Under the pieces are notes generated by a model. That model saw only the letters and a list, made by a program, of their open reading frames with translations, ran no database searches and was not told where the DNA came from. Positions 11,311-19,886 of a stretch of 64,000 nt of DNA are shown in pieces. This DNA is from Amycolatopsis sp. FDAARGOS 1241 (GTDB taxonomy: Bacteria > Actinomycetota > Actinomycetes > Mycobacteriales > Pseudonocardiaceae), in contig NZ_CP069526.1 in NCBI RefSeq assembly GCF_016889705.1, positions 620,001-684,000 of the forward strand. The letters run 5' to 3'. The position numbers were made by a program, and so were the translations under genes. Position 1 is the stretch's first letter. Each line of letters starts with the position of its first letter.

Positions 11311-12257
11311 GGTTTCAGGACGATCCGCCCGAACACCTCACCGTCGTCCATTTTCCGGTGGGCTTCGGCGGCTTGGCCGAGCTTGAGCACTTCGTGCACG
11401 GCGGTCCTGAGCCGGTTGCGGGTCGCGGCTCGGAAGTGCTCTGCCGCGACGTCGCGCAGCTCCCGCGTGGGCACCGTGTCGGCGCTGAACGTCGCGAACG
11501 ACAGCGACTGGCGGAAGTTCCGGAGCAGCTCCGCTCCGAACTCCGCGGGCGGCATCCCGCCGACCACGCCGAGGACCACGTAGCGGCCGTTGGGTGTCAG
11601 CTTGCGCAGGAACCGCCCGAGGTCCGCGCCGGCGACGAGGTCGAGGACGACGTCGAACGTGTCGTCGCCCCTGCCCTGCCGATCGAGGACGCGGTCCGCG
11701 CCCAGCTCCCGCAACCGCTCGCCGCGCCGGGCGCTCGACGTGGTGACGGCGACGGTTTCCGCGTGGTGCTGCTTCGCCAGCTGCACCGCCGCGATCCCGA
11801 TGCTGCCGGCCGCCCCGCGCACGAGGACGCTCTCGCCGGCCTTGAAGTGCGCGTGCTCCAGCGCGAAGTGCGCGACCGGTCCCGAACTGCCCAGCGTCAC
11901 CGCGTCCTCGGCTGCCAGCCCATCCGGCAGCGGCACCACATCACCGACCCCGGCGACCGCCCGCTCCGCATACCCACCTCCGACGCCGGTGAACGCCCAG
12001 ACCCGCCTGCCTCGCCACGCCGGGTCAACCCCGTCGCCCGTTCCGGCCACGGTCCCCGCGACCTCGCTCCCGGGCAGGTGGCCGGGCTCGAACCCGTAAC
12101 CCCCGAGCGTGCCCCTCCGGATCACCGCATCCACCCCGCCAACCCCGATGGCCTCGACGTCGACGAGCACCTCCCCGGCCTTCGGCTCGGGCTCCTCGAC
12201 ATCGACGACAACCAGGCCGTCTGCCGGCCCGAACTCCCTGATCACCACTGCTTTCAT
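11307..12257 (-). CDS. Zinc-independent quinone/alkene reductase-type oxidoreductase (MDR superfamily)
   Basis: A 316-residue medium-chain reductase with a GroES-like N-terminal domain (MKAVVIREFGPADGLVVVDV, GHLPGSEVAGTV) and a nucleotide-binding Rossmann domain (VLVRGAAGSIGIAAVQLAKQ). The catalytic and structural zinc cysteines of alcohol dehydrogenases are absent, which fits the NADPH:quinone oxidoreductase branch. It is divergent from a TetR regulator at 12307 and the 49-base gap holds a perfect palindrome, so it is very likely the regulator's target. Its 3' end overlaps the trpC stop by 4 bases in convergent orientation. Confidence 0.92.
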   Translation of the reverse strand: MKAVVIREFGPADGLVVVDVEEPEPKAGEVLVDVEAIGVGGVDAVIRRGTLGGYGFEPGHLPGSEVAGTVAGTGDGVDPAWRGRRVWAFTGVGGGYAERAVAGVGDVVPLPDGLAAEDAVTLGSSGPVAHFALEHAHFKAGESVLVRGAAGSIGIAAVQLAKQHHAETVAVTTSSARRGERLRELGADRVLDRQGRGDDTFDVVLDLVAGADLGRFLRKLTPNGRYVVLGVVGGMPPAEFGAELLRNFRQSLSFATFSADTVPTRELRDVAAEHFRAATRNRLRTAVHEVLKLGQAAEAHRKMDDGEVFGRIVLKP

Positions 12258-12270
12258 GCTCGCCGACGCT

Positions 12271-12290
12271 AACGGACGGGGGCGTCCGTT
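12271..12290. promoter_or_regulatory. Palindromic operator between oxidoreductase and tetR genes
   Basis: AACGGACG-GGGG-CGTCCGTT is a perfect inverted repeat with 8-base arms and a 4-base centre. It lies in the 49-base gap between two divergent start codons, the usual position of an autoregulatory TetR operator that also controls the divergent gene. Binding by the adjacent TetR protein is inference. Confidence 0.75.
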
Positions 12291-12306
12291 TCGCTAAAGT
12301 GAGAGT

Positions 12307-12939
12307 GTGGGCGATCATTTGACTCGGACACCGCCGCTGCGGTCCGACGCGCGCGACAACCGCGACCGCATCCTGTCCGCCGCGCGCGAGGTGTTCGCGG
12401 CCGAGGGCCTCGACGTGCCGCTGCGCGAGGTCGCCCGCCGCGCCGGCGTCGCCCCGGCGACGCTCTACCGGCACTTCCCGACGAAGGAAGCCCTGGCCGG
12501 CGAGGCCTTCGCCGACCAGCTGACCGTGTGCCGCGAGATCGTCGCAGAAGGGCTCGCCGCCGCCGATCCGTGGCAGGGTTTCCGCCTGGTCATCGAAAAG
12601 CTCTTCGACGTGCACGCCCGCGACCGCGGGTTCACCGCCGCGTTCCTCTCGAAGTTCCCGCGCGCCGTCGACTTCACCACCACGCGCGACACCGCGATCG
12701 CCGGCCTCGCCGAGCTGGCTCGCCGGGCGAAAGCGACGGGCCGGCTGCGGGCCGATTTCGTCGTCGACGACCTGGTCCTCGTCATCATGGCCAATGGCGG
12801 CATCCACGCCGCCTCGCCCGCTGCCCGCGTGGCCGCGTCCCGGCGCTTCGCCGCGCTGGCCATCCAGGCGTTCAGCACCACGCCGTCGCCTGATCCGCTG
12901 CCGCGCGGCGGCCGGCTGGCCCTCCAGCTCCGACGCTGA
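12307..12939 (+). CDS. TetR-family transcriptional regulator
   Basis: A 210-residue regulator with the TetR N-terminal DNA-binding domain (RDRILSAAREVFAAEGL then VPLREVARRAGVAPATLYRHFPTKEAL) and a helical ligand-binding domain. Start GTG 12307 gives a short polar leader before the HTH. It is divergent from the quinone-oxidoreductase-type gene and should repress it and itself through the 20-bp palindrome at 12271-12290; the inducer is probably a small lipophilic or electrophilic compound, which is inference. A 7-base-arm inverted repeat (GAATGTG...CACATTC, 12938-12959) sits at its stop codon. Confidence 0.94.
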   Translation: MGDHLTRTPPLRSDARDNRDRILSAAREVFAAEGLDVPLREVARRAGVAPATLYRHFPTKEALAGEAFADQLTVCREIVAEGLAAADPWQGFRLVIEKLFDVHARDRGFTAAFLSKFPRAVDFTTTRDTAIAGLAELARRAKATGRLRADFVVDDLVLVIMANGGIHAASPAARVAASRRFAALAIQAFSTTPSPDPLPRGGRLALQLRR

Positions 12940-12990
12940 ATGTGACGCAGCACACATTCGGGTGAGAACCGTGGGACCGTCCGCGGCGTC

Positions 12991-13545
12991 TTGCCCATCG
13001 TGAAGCACCCGGAACCCGACGAGGAGCACCTCCTGCGCCGCACCGCGCGGGGTGATCGGGCGGCGTTCGAGCAGTTCTACCGCCGCACGGCGCCGTGGCT
13101 GGTGGTGCGGTTGAGGCGGCGCTGCAACGACGAGCAGGTCGTCGCGGAGGTCATGCAGGAGACGTATCTGGCGGTCTGGCGCGCGGCCGGGTCGTTCGCC
13201 GGGGCGGCGGCCGGGGGCTCGGCCGTCGGCTGGGTGTGGACGATCGCGGCACGACGGCTGGTTGACGCGTTTCGGCGGCGGGCCCACCACGCGCAGCCGC
13301 CGACCGTCACGCAAGCCGACGTGATCACACCGGCAGCCGAGGACATCGCGCTGGCGGCCAGCGTCGGCGACGACGTGGGTGACGCGTTGCGCACGCTCGC
13401 CCCCGAGCTGCGGCAGGTGCTGCAGGCGATGGTGCTCGACGGGCTGTCCGTCCGCGAAACCGCCGTGCTGCTCGGGCTGCCGGAAGGAACTGTGAAAACG
13501 CGGGCGCGCCGGGCGCGGATCGCCATGCGGGAGGCACTGTCGTGA
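12991..13545 (+). CDS. RNA polymerase sigma factor, ECF type
   Basis: A 184-residue ECF-type sigma factor with region 2 (GDRAAFEQFYRRTAPWLVVRL...VVAEVMQETYLAVWRAAGSF...WTIAARRLVDAFRRRAHH) and region 4 (LRQVLQAMVLDGLSVRETAVLLGLPEGTVKTRARRARIAM). Start may be TTG 12991 or GTG 13000; neither has a strong ribosome-binding site. The gene overlaps the next one (zinc-finger membrane protein) by 4 bases, the usual sigma/anti-sigma arrangement, and an ABC exporter follows in the same operon, so it probably directs transcription of this transporter in response to an envelope signal. Confidence 0.92.
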   Translation: MPIVKHPEPDEEHLLRRTARGDRAAFEQFYRRTAPWLVVRLRRRCNDEQVVAEVMQETYLAVWRAAGSFAGAAAGGSAVGWVWTIAARRLVDAFRRRAHHAQPPTVTQADVITPAAEDIALAASVGDDVGDALRTLAPELRQVLQAMVLDGLSVRETAVLLGLPEGTVKTRARRARIAMREALS

Positions 13546-14324
13546 ACCACGTCTCGGACCGGTTGCTCACCGGGTACGCCACCGGGCGGGATCTGCCGGG
13601 TGACGAGGTGTGGGCGACCGAAGCCCACCTGGAGAGCTGCGCGGTGTGCCGGAGCCGGCTGGCTGCGTTGACCACATCGGACGGTCTCCTCGAGACCGTG
13701 TGGAGAGAACTCCAGCCCGGCCTGGCTGCGCAGCCGCAGCCGGAACCCGGCCGGCTCAAGGCGTTCGCCCGCAGCTGGGCAACCCCGGTGATGCTGCCGT
13801 GGTTGCTGATGCTGCTGTTCGTGGGTGTCGTCGGGGTGGTGTTCGACCGCGGGTTCGCCGGCGACTTGTCGTTCGTGCAGGTGATTTCGCCGGTGCTGCC
13901 GGTGCTGGGGGTGGCGGCTTCGTGGGCGCGCGGCATCGATCCGGCGTACGAGGTGGTTGCCGCGAGTCCGCGCGCCGGTCTGGACCTGGTGCTGCGCCGG
14001 ACGACGGCCGTGCTCGTGGTGGTGCTGCCCGTGCTGCTCGTGGCGGGCTGGCTCACCGGCGCGAACCTGGGTTTGGCGTTGCTGCCGAGCCTCGCGTTCA
14101 CCACGGGGACGCTCGCGCTGGGTGCACTCATCGGCATCACGCGGGCGGCAGCGGCGCTGGTCGTCGCTTGGCTTGGGGTGCTGGTGGTGCCGTTGCTCGC
14201 CAGGGGTTCTTCGTTCGCGCTGCAACCGGGTGCGCTGCCGGTGTGGGGCGGGATCTTCGCGCTGACCGCGGTGGTCGTGGTGCTCCGCAGGGGCGCTTTC
14301 ACCCGGCTCGACGCGCACCGCTGA
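13542..14324 (+). CDS. Zinc-finger (zf-HC2) membrane protein, probable anti-sigma factor
   Basis: The first ~60 residues contain the anti-sigma zinc-binding pattern H-x3-C-x2-C (HLESCAVCRSRL) preceded by an acidic, hydrophobic helix. The remaining ~190 residues form about six membrane-spanning segments (for example MLPWLLMLLFVGVVGVVF, VLVVVLPVLLVAGWLTG, AAALVVAWLGVLVVPLLA). Translationally coupled to the sigma gene (GTGA overlap). The domain combination suggests a membrane-bound anti-sigma factor that also belongs to, or senses, the downstream ABC exporter; the second role is inference. 260 residues. Confidence 0.85.
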   Translation: MNHVSDRLLTGYATGRDLPGDEVWATEAHLESCAVCRSRLAALTTSDGLLETVWRELQPGLAAQPQPEPGRLKAFARSWATPVMLPWLLMLLFVGVVGVVFDRGFAGDLSFVQVISPVLPVLGVAASWARGIDPAYEVVAASPRAGLDLVLRRTTAVLVVVLPVLLVAGWLTGANLGLALLPSLAFTTGTLALGALIGITRAAAALVVAWLGVLVVPLLARGSSFALQPGALPVWGGIFALTAVVVVLRRGAFTRLDAHR

Positions 14325-14336
14325 GAGAAGAAGGGG

Positions 14337-15149
14337 ATGATGGACGTGCGGTCAGTCGAAGCCGCGGAGGTCGCTCCGTCGGCCTATGCCTGGGAAATCC
14401 AGGCCGAGGGCTTGAAAGTCCGGGTCGGGCGGCGGAAAACGGCCGTCGACGGGCTGGATCTCGCGCTGGGTACGGGAGTCCACGGCCTGCTCGGGCCCAA
14501 CGGGGCCGGCAAGACCACGCTGATCAGGGCACTGGCCACGGTGCTCCGACCGGCGGGGGGCAGGCTGGCGCTGCTCGGTGAGTCGGTCGGGGGACACATC
14601 GACCAGCGCCGCCTGCGCCGCCGGATCGGGTACCTGCCGCAGACGTTCGGGTACTACAAGCGGTTCACGGTGCGTGAGTTCGTCGAGTACATGGCGTGGC
14701 TCAAGGAGATGTCCAAACAGGATGTTTCCGCGGCCGTGCAACGCGCGATCGAACGCGTCGGTCTCGCCGACCGCGCCGATGACCGGCTGAAAACGCTTTC
14801 CGGCGGCATGGTCCGTCGCGTGGGCATCGCTCAGGCCATCGTGAACGACCCGCAGATCCTGCTGCTCGACGAGCCCACCGCGGGCCTCGATCCGGCACAG
14901 CGCGTGCGCTTCCGCGAGCTGATGGTGGAACTCGGGCAGGACTCGTGTGTCGTCGTGTCGACGCACCTGGTGGAAGACGTGGCGACGGCGTGCACCGACG
15001 TCGTGCTCTTCGCCGAGGGCAAGCTCGTGTTCCAGGGCACGCCGGCTGAACTGGCGGCCGCGGGCACTCCCGAGCACATCGGTGACAGCCCGATCGAGCG
15101 CGGCTATTCGGCGCTGCTGAACCACGAGCCGAGCGGGGGTGCGTGGTGA
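14337..15149 (+). CDS. ABC transporter ATP-binding protein
   Basis: A 270-residue ATPase of the ABC-2 export type with Walker A GPNGAGKTTL, Q-loop YLPQTFG, signature LSGGM (in LKTLSGGMVRR), Walker B ILLLDEPTAGLD and the H-loop STHLVED. ATG 14337 and ATG 14340 are both possible starts; the AAGAAGGGG site fits the second better. It overlaps the permease gene by 7 bases. The substrate is unknown; coupling to a sigma/anti-sigma pair points to an envelope or antimicrobial-stress exporter. Confidence 0.94.
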   Translation: MMDVRSVEAAEVAPSAYAWEIQAEGLKVRVGRRKTAVDGLDLALGTGVHGLLGPNGAGKTTLIRALATVLRPAGGRLALLGESVGGHIDQRRLRRRIGYLPQTFGYYKRFTVREFVEYMAWLKEMSKQDVSAAVQRAIERVGLADRADDRLKTLSGGMVRRVGIAQAIVNDPQILLLDEPTAGLDPAQRVRFRELMVELGQDSCVVVSTHLVEDVATACTDVVLFAEGKLVFQGTPAELAAAGTPEHIGDSPIERGYSALLNHEPSGGAW

Positions 15150-16474
15150 GCGTGCTGCGCATCGAACTGCGGCGCACGGTCGCGCCGTGGCTGGTGTTCC
15201 TGCTGCTGGCCGTGGGCCTCCCGTTCTTCTTCCTGTTCTCCGGGCCGTGGTGGAAGGACGCCCAGGCGTGGGATCTGCAGTGGACCCCGTCGGTCCTGTG
15301 GTCGCGTTACGCGCTTTCCCTGCTGTGGCCCATCATCGTGGCCGCCGCGGCCATCCAGGGCATGCGCGATCGCCGGTCCGGAATGGACGAGCTCCTGTCG
15401 ACGACCCCGCGGCCCGCCGCGCATCGCACGGCGCAGGCCGGGTTCGCGATCGGGTTGTCCGCTGTGGTCGGTTTCCTCGTGCTCGTCGTGGTCGGCCTGG
15501 CCCAGGTCATCGTCCACGATGGCTTGTTCGGAGCTTCGTGGGTGCTGCCGCTGCTGGCCGGGATCGCGTCGGTGCTCGCCGGGCTCGCGGTGGGCCTCGC
15601 CGCCGGCCGCTTGCTGCCCCACCCGCTGACCGCGCCGGCCGCCGGCGTGGCGGCGCTGGCGGTGACCGTGGTGCTGCAGACGGCGGGTGCCGGCGGGAGC
15701 GCCGTGCAGCAGCGGCTGCCGAACTGGCTGTCGTTGCTCTCGCCGGCGGCCGCGCAGCCGCGCAGTGCCTACGTGGTGCCGGCCGTTTCGGTGTCCGTGG
15801 GGCAGCTGTGCTGGTTCCTGGGCCTGGCAGCCTCGGGGTTTCTGGTTCTCGCCGTACGTCGCTGGTTCGCGGTGCTCCCGGGCGTGGTGGGGGTGGCTGT
15901 TGCGATCGCGCTCTTCCCCGCTTCGGCGGCCGGCAACTCCACCGTCGATGCGGAAGCGGCCGCCCTCGTCTGCGACGGGCCGGTGTGCGTGACGACCCTG
16001 CACGCCGGATGGCTGTCCACTGTGTCCGGTCCGGGTAAAGCCGCGCTGGCACGGCTGGCCAAGCTGCCATCCGCTCCTTCGCGGATCGTCGAGACGACCG
16101 AATCCGAGTACGTGAGCCACCCGGGAGCGACTGATCCCGCGACGCTCGTGGTCCGGCGTGACAGCTCCTCCCTGCGCGGGCTCTCCGGTCAGGACCTCGA
16201 GTTCGAGCTCCTCGCCACTGGCCCGTCCTGTTCCGGTCTGGCCGGCGAGCTGGCGGCGCGGTACGTCGTCGCGTCCTGGCTTCTCGGTGATCTGCGCCCC
16301 CTGCCGCACGCGAACGTCTTCGGCCCCGTGACGCCGGGCTTGGTGCGTGACGCGTGGACGCGGTTGCGGGCGCTGCCCGCGGGCGAGCAGTTTGCCCGCG
16401 TCTCCGCCGCGCGCCAGGCGCAGCAGTCGTGCACCGGCGACCCGTACGCGTTGCTCGTGGGGAAGTCGCGATGA
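15143..16474 (+). CDS. ABC transporter permease, ABC-2-like
   Basis: A 443-residue membrane protein: an N-terminal anchor (VAPWLVFLLLAVGLPFFFLF), a WSRYALSLLWPIIVAAAAIQG segment with GMRDRRSGMDELLSTTPR typical of ABC-2 subunits, five or six further hydrophobic segments to about residue 265, and a soluble Cys-containing C-terminal domain of about 170 residues (AALVCDGPVCVTTLH). The start overlaps the ATPase gene and the end overlaps the next gene by ATGA, so the three are one translation unit. The extracytoplasmic C-terminal domain is unusual for a simple exporter and may sense or bind the substrate; that is inference. Confidence 0.82.
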   Translation: MVSVLRIELRRTVAPWLVFLLLAVGLPFFFLFSGPWWKDAQAWDLQWTPSVLWSRYALSLLWPIIVAAAAIQGMRDRRSGMDELLSTTPRPAAHRTAQAGFAIGLSAVVGFLVLVVVGLAQVIVHDGLFGASWVLPLLAGIASVLAGLAVGLAAGRLLPHPLTAPAAGVAALAVTVVLQTAGAGGSAVQQRLPNWLSLLSPAAAQPRSAYVVPAVSVSVGQLCWFLGLAASGFLVLAVRRWFAVLPGVVGVAVAIALFPASAAGNSTVDAEAAALVCDGPVCVTTLHAGWLSTVSGPGKAALARLAKLPSAPSRIVETTESEYVSHPGATDPATLVVRRDSSSLRGLSGQDLEFELLATGPSCSGLAGELAARYVVASWLLGDLRPLPHANVFGPVTPGLVRDAWTRLRALPAGEQFARVSAARQAQQSCTGDPYALLVGKSR

Positions 16475-17028
16475 GGTGGCTGACGCTCTACGTCCGCTCA
16501 CGGGCGCTCGGACCGTCGCTGGCCGCGCTGGTCCTGTGCACGGCTTTGGTCCGGGTGGCCGCGGGGGGTGATTGGTCGGTGCTGTTCGCGTCGCTCACCC
16601 TCGCCGCGGCTGTGTCGGTCGCCGCCGTGGGACTGTCCGGCCAGGACGTCGACCTCGACCGCACGGCCGCCTTCGGCTGGCTGCCGCGCCGGCTCGGGCA
16701 CCTGCTGCTGGTCGGCGTCCTCGCGGCGCTCGTGCTGCTGGCCGTGCAAGTCTCCCTCGCCGTCGCCACCACCGTGATCGTGCGCGACGCCCTCGGCCTC
16801 ACCGGCCTGGCCGGCCTCGCCGCCACCCTCTTCGGCGGCCAGTTCGGCTGGACGCTCCCTCTACTGTGGACCGTCGTCGCCCTGTCCACCCCGCCGGATC
16901 CCCCGGCGCTGCACCACGTGGTGGCGTGGCCGCTGCAACCCCCGGACACGGCGGTGGCGTGGTGGGTGGCGGGTGTGTTGTTCGCGGTGGGCGTGGGGGC
17001 GTATGCGGTGCGGGGTGCCCGTCGTTAG
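16471..17028 (+). CDS. Small membrane protein of the ABC operon
   Basis: A 185-residue protein starting at ATG 16471, overlapping the preceding stop by 4 bases (ATGA). It has about five hydrophobic segments (SLAALVLCTALVRVAAGG, LLLVGVLAALVLLAVQVSLAV, LAGLAATLFGGQFGWTLPLLWTVVAL, VAWWVAGVLFAVGVGAYAV) and no recognisable catalytic motif. The position as last gene of the sigma / zinc-finger / ABC operon suggests a second permease subunit. It ends 4 bases into the convergent PPOX gene. Confidence 0.75.
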   Translation: MRWLTLYVRSRALGPSLAALVLCTALVRVAAGGDWSVLFASLTLAAAVSVAAVGLSGQDVDLDRTAAFGWLPRRLGHLLLVGVLAALVLLAVQVSLAVATTVIVRDALGLTGLAGLAATLFGGQFGWTLPLLWTVVALSTPPDPPALHHVVAWPLQPPDTAVAWWVAGVLFAVGVGAYAVRGARR

Positions 17029-17447
17029 TCCCGGCGCACCACATCGCGGTTGTTCGACCGCGTTTCCATCGGTGGCTTGTCCGGGTCGTCGATGCCGAAG
17101 CTGATGATCCGTTCCGGGTGGATGCGGATCACGGCCCCGTCGAGGTGGCCGTCAGGCTCGAAGGCGGCGGGCAGGACCTCCGCGCGGCCGCGGACTTCCA
17201 GGAACCGCACGCGCATCGGGTCGAGGGAGGGGCGGTCGTCGACCACGAAGGCGGCGCGGTGGTTGGCGGCGGCGTTGCGGTATTTGCGGCTGGCCGCCAA
17301 GCCCGCGCCGGTGATGTCCAGCGACGGGATCGACGGGTTGTACGTGAAGGCGACCGGGTTGACCTGCAGGGTGCCGTCCGGCTGCTGGGTGGCCAGGCGG
17401 CCGAGGTCTTGGGTCGTCAGGTACTCGATTTCGGCGGGTGTGAACAT
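17025..17447 (-). CDS. PPOX-class F420-dependent flavoprotein oxidoreductase
   Basis: A 140-residue split-beta-barrel protein of the PPOX class (MFTPAEIEYLTTQDLGRLATQQPDGTLQVNPV..., then AASRKYRNAAANHRAAFVVDD, RFLEVRGRAEVL, IRIHPERIISFGID), the FDOR-B/F420-type layout. GTG 17456 would add three residues, but a MerR-type promoter predicted at 17455-17485 would start transcription at about 17447-17449, exactly at ATG 17447, so a leaderless start there is my choice. The gene is convergent with the ABC operon and lies 34 bases downstream of efeB. Substrate unknown. Confidence 0.88.
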   Translation of the reverse strand: MFTPAEIEYLTTQDLGRLATQQPDGTLQVNPVAFTYNPSIPSLDITGAGLAASRKYRNAAANHRAAFVVDDRPSLDPMRVRFLEVRGRAEVLPAAFEPDGHLDGAVIRIHPERIISFGIDDPDKPPMETRSNNRDVVRRD

Positions 17448-17464
17448 GAACTCCACGATGCGAG

Positions 17465-17480
17465 TTCAAGTGCACTTGAA
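17465..17480. promoter_or_regulatory. MerR/SoxR-type palindromic operator
   Basis: TTCAAGTGCACTTGAA is a perfect 16-bp palindrome. On the minus strand it sits between a possible -35 (TTGACT, 17485-17480) and a weak -10 (CATCGT, 17460-17455) separated by 19 bases, the overlong spacer that MerR-family activators correct by DNA distortion. The promoter would serve the PPOX gene. No MerR gene is in the window, so the regulator is elsewhere. Confidence 0.6.
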
Positions 17481-17481
17481 G

Positions 17482-18738
17482 TCAAGCGAACAGGCCGTCG
17501 CCCCAGTTGCCCGTGGGGGAGACGCCCGGGGGGATGGCGAAGTGCGCCGAGCCGGTGTGCTGGATGTACTCCATCATCGCGTCCTTCGAAGACAGCGCCT
17601 GCTGCATCGGCACGTACTGCTTGCGCGTGTCGCGGTTGAAGGCCAGGAAGAACAGGCCCGCCTCGAGGTGGCCGACGCCGTCGGAACCGTCGACGAAGTT
17701 GTAGCCGCGGCGCAGGATGCGGGTGCCGTTCAACGTCTGGTGCGAGGCCAGGCGGATGTGGGCGTCTTCGGCGATGAGCGGCACGCCGCCGGCGCCGCCG
17801 ACGCCCAGGTCGACCTCGTCGAACTCGGCGGTCTGGCCCAGCGGCGCACCGGAACCCTTGGTGCGGCCGATGATCTGCTCCTGGCCCTCGAGCGGCTCCC
17901 GGTCCCACGTCTCGATGTGCATGCGGATGCGCCGCGCCACCAGGTACGTGCCGCCCGCCATCCAGGCCTGCCCGTCACCCGCCTCGGCCCACACCTCGTC
18001 GCGCAGGATGTCGGTGTCCTCGGCCTTGATGTTGTTCGTGCCGTCCTTGAAGCCGAACAGGTTGCGCGGCGTGGCCTGCGAACGCGACGTCGACGCGCTG
18101 CGCCCGAACCCGAGCTGCGACCAGCGCACCTCCGCGACACCGAACCCGAGCCGCGCGAGGTTGCGAACAGCGTGCACAGCCACCTGCGGGTCGTTGGCGC
18201 ACGCCTGGATGCACAGGTCGCCGCCGGTGCGGGCGGGGTCGAGCTTGTCCTTCGGGAACAGCGGCAGGTCGATCAGCTGCGGCGGCCGCTTCGCCGCCAG
18301 GCCGAACCGGTCGTCGAACAACGACGGGCCGAACCCGATCGTCAGCGTCAGGTCCGAGGCCGGCAGGTCCAGCGCCTCACCCGTGTCCCCGGGCGGGGCC
18401 TCGGCCGCGCCACCGACCGCACCGTTCGGCACGACCTCCTGGCCGGCCGTCATCCGCCGCGCCGCGTTGGTCCACGTGCGCAGCAGCTGCCGCAGCTCGC
18501 CGACGTCCGAAGTGGTCACGTCGAACGCCGCGAAGTGCAGGTTCTGCTGGGTCGGCGTGACGATGCCGGCCTGGTTCGCCCCGTGGAAGTCCACAGTGGT
18601 CACCGCGGCCTGCGCCGGGGAATCTCCGACCCGGTCGAAGCCCACCCCGGCCGCGGCACCGGCGCCGGCCAGCGCGACGCCCGCCCCGGCCAGTCCGAAC
18701 AGCTTGCGACGAGAGACGCGGGTGCCGTCTTCACTCAC
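17482..18738 (-). CDS. efeB: Iron uptake DyP-type heme peroxidase EfeB
   Basis: EfeB is a secreted heme peroxidase that oxidises ferrous iron or recovers iron from heme for EfeU. The 418-residue protein has a twin-arginine signal (VSRRKLFGLAGAGVALAG) and the DyP signature GFKDGT near the middle, followed by NNIKAEDTDI; the distal Asp and Arg region and the C-terminal RDTRKQYVPMQQAL, HTGSAHFAIPPG segments are typical. Third gene of efeUOB, overlapping efeO by 4 bases. Confidence 0.95.
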   Translation of the reverse strand: MSEDGTRVSRRKLFGLAGAGVALAGAGAAAGVGFDRVGDSPAQAAVTTVDFHGANQAGIVTPTQQNLHFAAFDVTTSDVGELRQLLRTWTNAARRMTAGQEVVPNGAVGGAAEAPPGDTGEALDLPASDLTLTIGFGPSLFDDRFGLAAKRPPQLIDLPLFPKDKLDPARTGGDLCIQACANDPQVAVHAVRNLARLGFGVAEVRWSQLGFGRSASTSRSQATPRNLFGFKDGTNNIKAEDTDILRDEVWAEAGDGQAWMAGGTYLVARRIRMHIETWDREPLEGQEQIIGRTKGSGAPLGQTAEFDEVDLGVGGAGGVPLIAEDAHIRLASHQTLNGTRILRRGYNFVDGSDGVGHLEAGLFFLAFNRDTRKQYVPMQQALSSKDAMMEYIQHTGSAHFAIPPGVSPTGNWGDGLFA

Positions 18739-19886
18739 TGGGACACAACCTCCGCGACCTTGCTCAGCGGCTCGCTCAGCGCGTCGACCGCCGAGGCGAA
18801 CGCCTTGATCTCGTCCTGCGACAGCTGGTTGTAGTACTTGAACCCGTCACCGCTGCGCGTCTTGTCCAGCAGCGACTGCACGTTGGCGAACTGCTTGTCC
18901 AGAGTGGACACCAGTGCCGGGTCGCGCTGCTGCAGGATCGGCCGCAGTGAGGCGATCGCGCCCTTCGAACCGTCCACGTTGGCCTGGAAGTCCCACAGGT
19001 CGGTGTGCGAGAAGGTCTCCTCCTCGCCCGTGATCTTGCCGGTGGCGACCTCGTCGAGCAGGCCCTTCGCGCCGTTGGCGAGGTCGAGCGCGCTCAGCTG
19101 CAGCGTCTTGGTCTTGGCGACCAGGTCCTTGACGTCGGTGAGCAGCTTGTCGGCGACCTGCGAGCTGTCTGGCTTGAGGCCGGTGACCCACAGGTCCTTC
19201 TCCAGCCGGTGGAAACCGGTGAACTGCTGGCCCGGTTCGAGGTCGGCCTCGCGCACGTCGATCGCCGGGTCGAGGTCGCCGAACTTCTCCGCGACGGGCT
19301 CGATGCGCTCGTAGAACACGCGCGTCGGCGCGTACTCCGCCTTGGCCTCGTCGAGCTTGCCGGCCTTGACGAGGTCGACGAACTTCGCCGTTTCAGTCTC
19401 CAGCGCCGCGCTGTTGTTCGCGACGTAGGTGGCGTAGCTCTTGGTGGCTTCGGCCTTCTGCGCGTTGGTGTCGCCCTGCTTCTGCGCGCCGCCGGTGATG
19501 GTGAAGTCACCTCGGATGCCGTCGCCGACCATGCCCGGCTTGCACGCCGTCTGGTACTTGCCGGCGTCGGGGACCTCGACGATGAGCCGCCGGTTCAGGC
19601 CGGGCGCGATGTTCTCGACCTCGCCCATGATCCGGTCGCCCTCGGCGTAGAGGTAGAACTCGGTGACCTTGGTGCCCTTGTTGGTGATCTCGAACGTCAC
19701 GTTGCCCGCGTTGGCCGTTTTCGTCGCGACCGTGCACGACGTGTCCGACGCCTCGACCTTGATCGGCCCACCCGGGGCGGAGCCGCCCGACGCGGAATCC
19801 TTGCTGTCGCACGCGGACAGGGCCAGCACAGCGCCGACTCCGGCCACGAGGGCCAGCGGGGTTCGGGGGGAAAGGGGCACGGTCAC
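18735..19886 (-). CDS. efeO: Iron uptake lipoprotein EfeO (cupredoxin + M75 domain)
   Basis: A 383-residue exported protein: lipobox LSAC at about residue 26, then a cupredoxin-like domain (CTVATKTANAGNVTFEITNKG) and a helical peptidase-M75-type domain holding the iron-binding GFHRLEKDLW (HxxE) motif. It binds ferric iron or hands iron to the EfeU permease. The start GTG 19886 overlaps the efeU stop (GTGA), and its stop overlaps efeB, so all three are translated together. Confidence 0.95.
   Translation of the reverse strand: MTVPLSPRTPLALVAGVGAVLALSACDSKDSASGGSAPGGPIKVEASDTSCTVATKTANAGNVTFEITNKGTKVTEFYLYAEGDRIMGEVENIAPGLNRRLIVEVPDAGKYQTACKPGMVGDGIRGDFTITGGAQKQGDTNAQKAEATKSYATYVANNSAALETETAKFVDLVKAGKLDEAKAEYAPTRVFYERIEPVAEKFGDLDPAIDVREADLEPGQQFTGFHRLEKDLWVTGLKPDSSQVADKLLTDVKDLVAKTKTLQLSALDLANGAKGLLDEVATGKITGEEETFSHTDLWDFQANVDGSKGAIASLRPILQQRDPALVSTLDKQFANVQSLLDKTRSGDGFKYYNQLSQDEIKAFASAVDALSEPLSKVAEVVSQ

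Noticed and set aside
12938..12959. Terminator after the tetR gene
   Set aside because: The 7-base-arm repeat GAATGTG/CACATTC overlaps the stop codon but has no U-tract and a weak stem; it could equally be an operator of the sigma gene.
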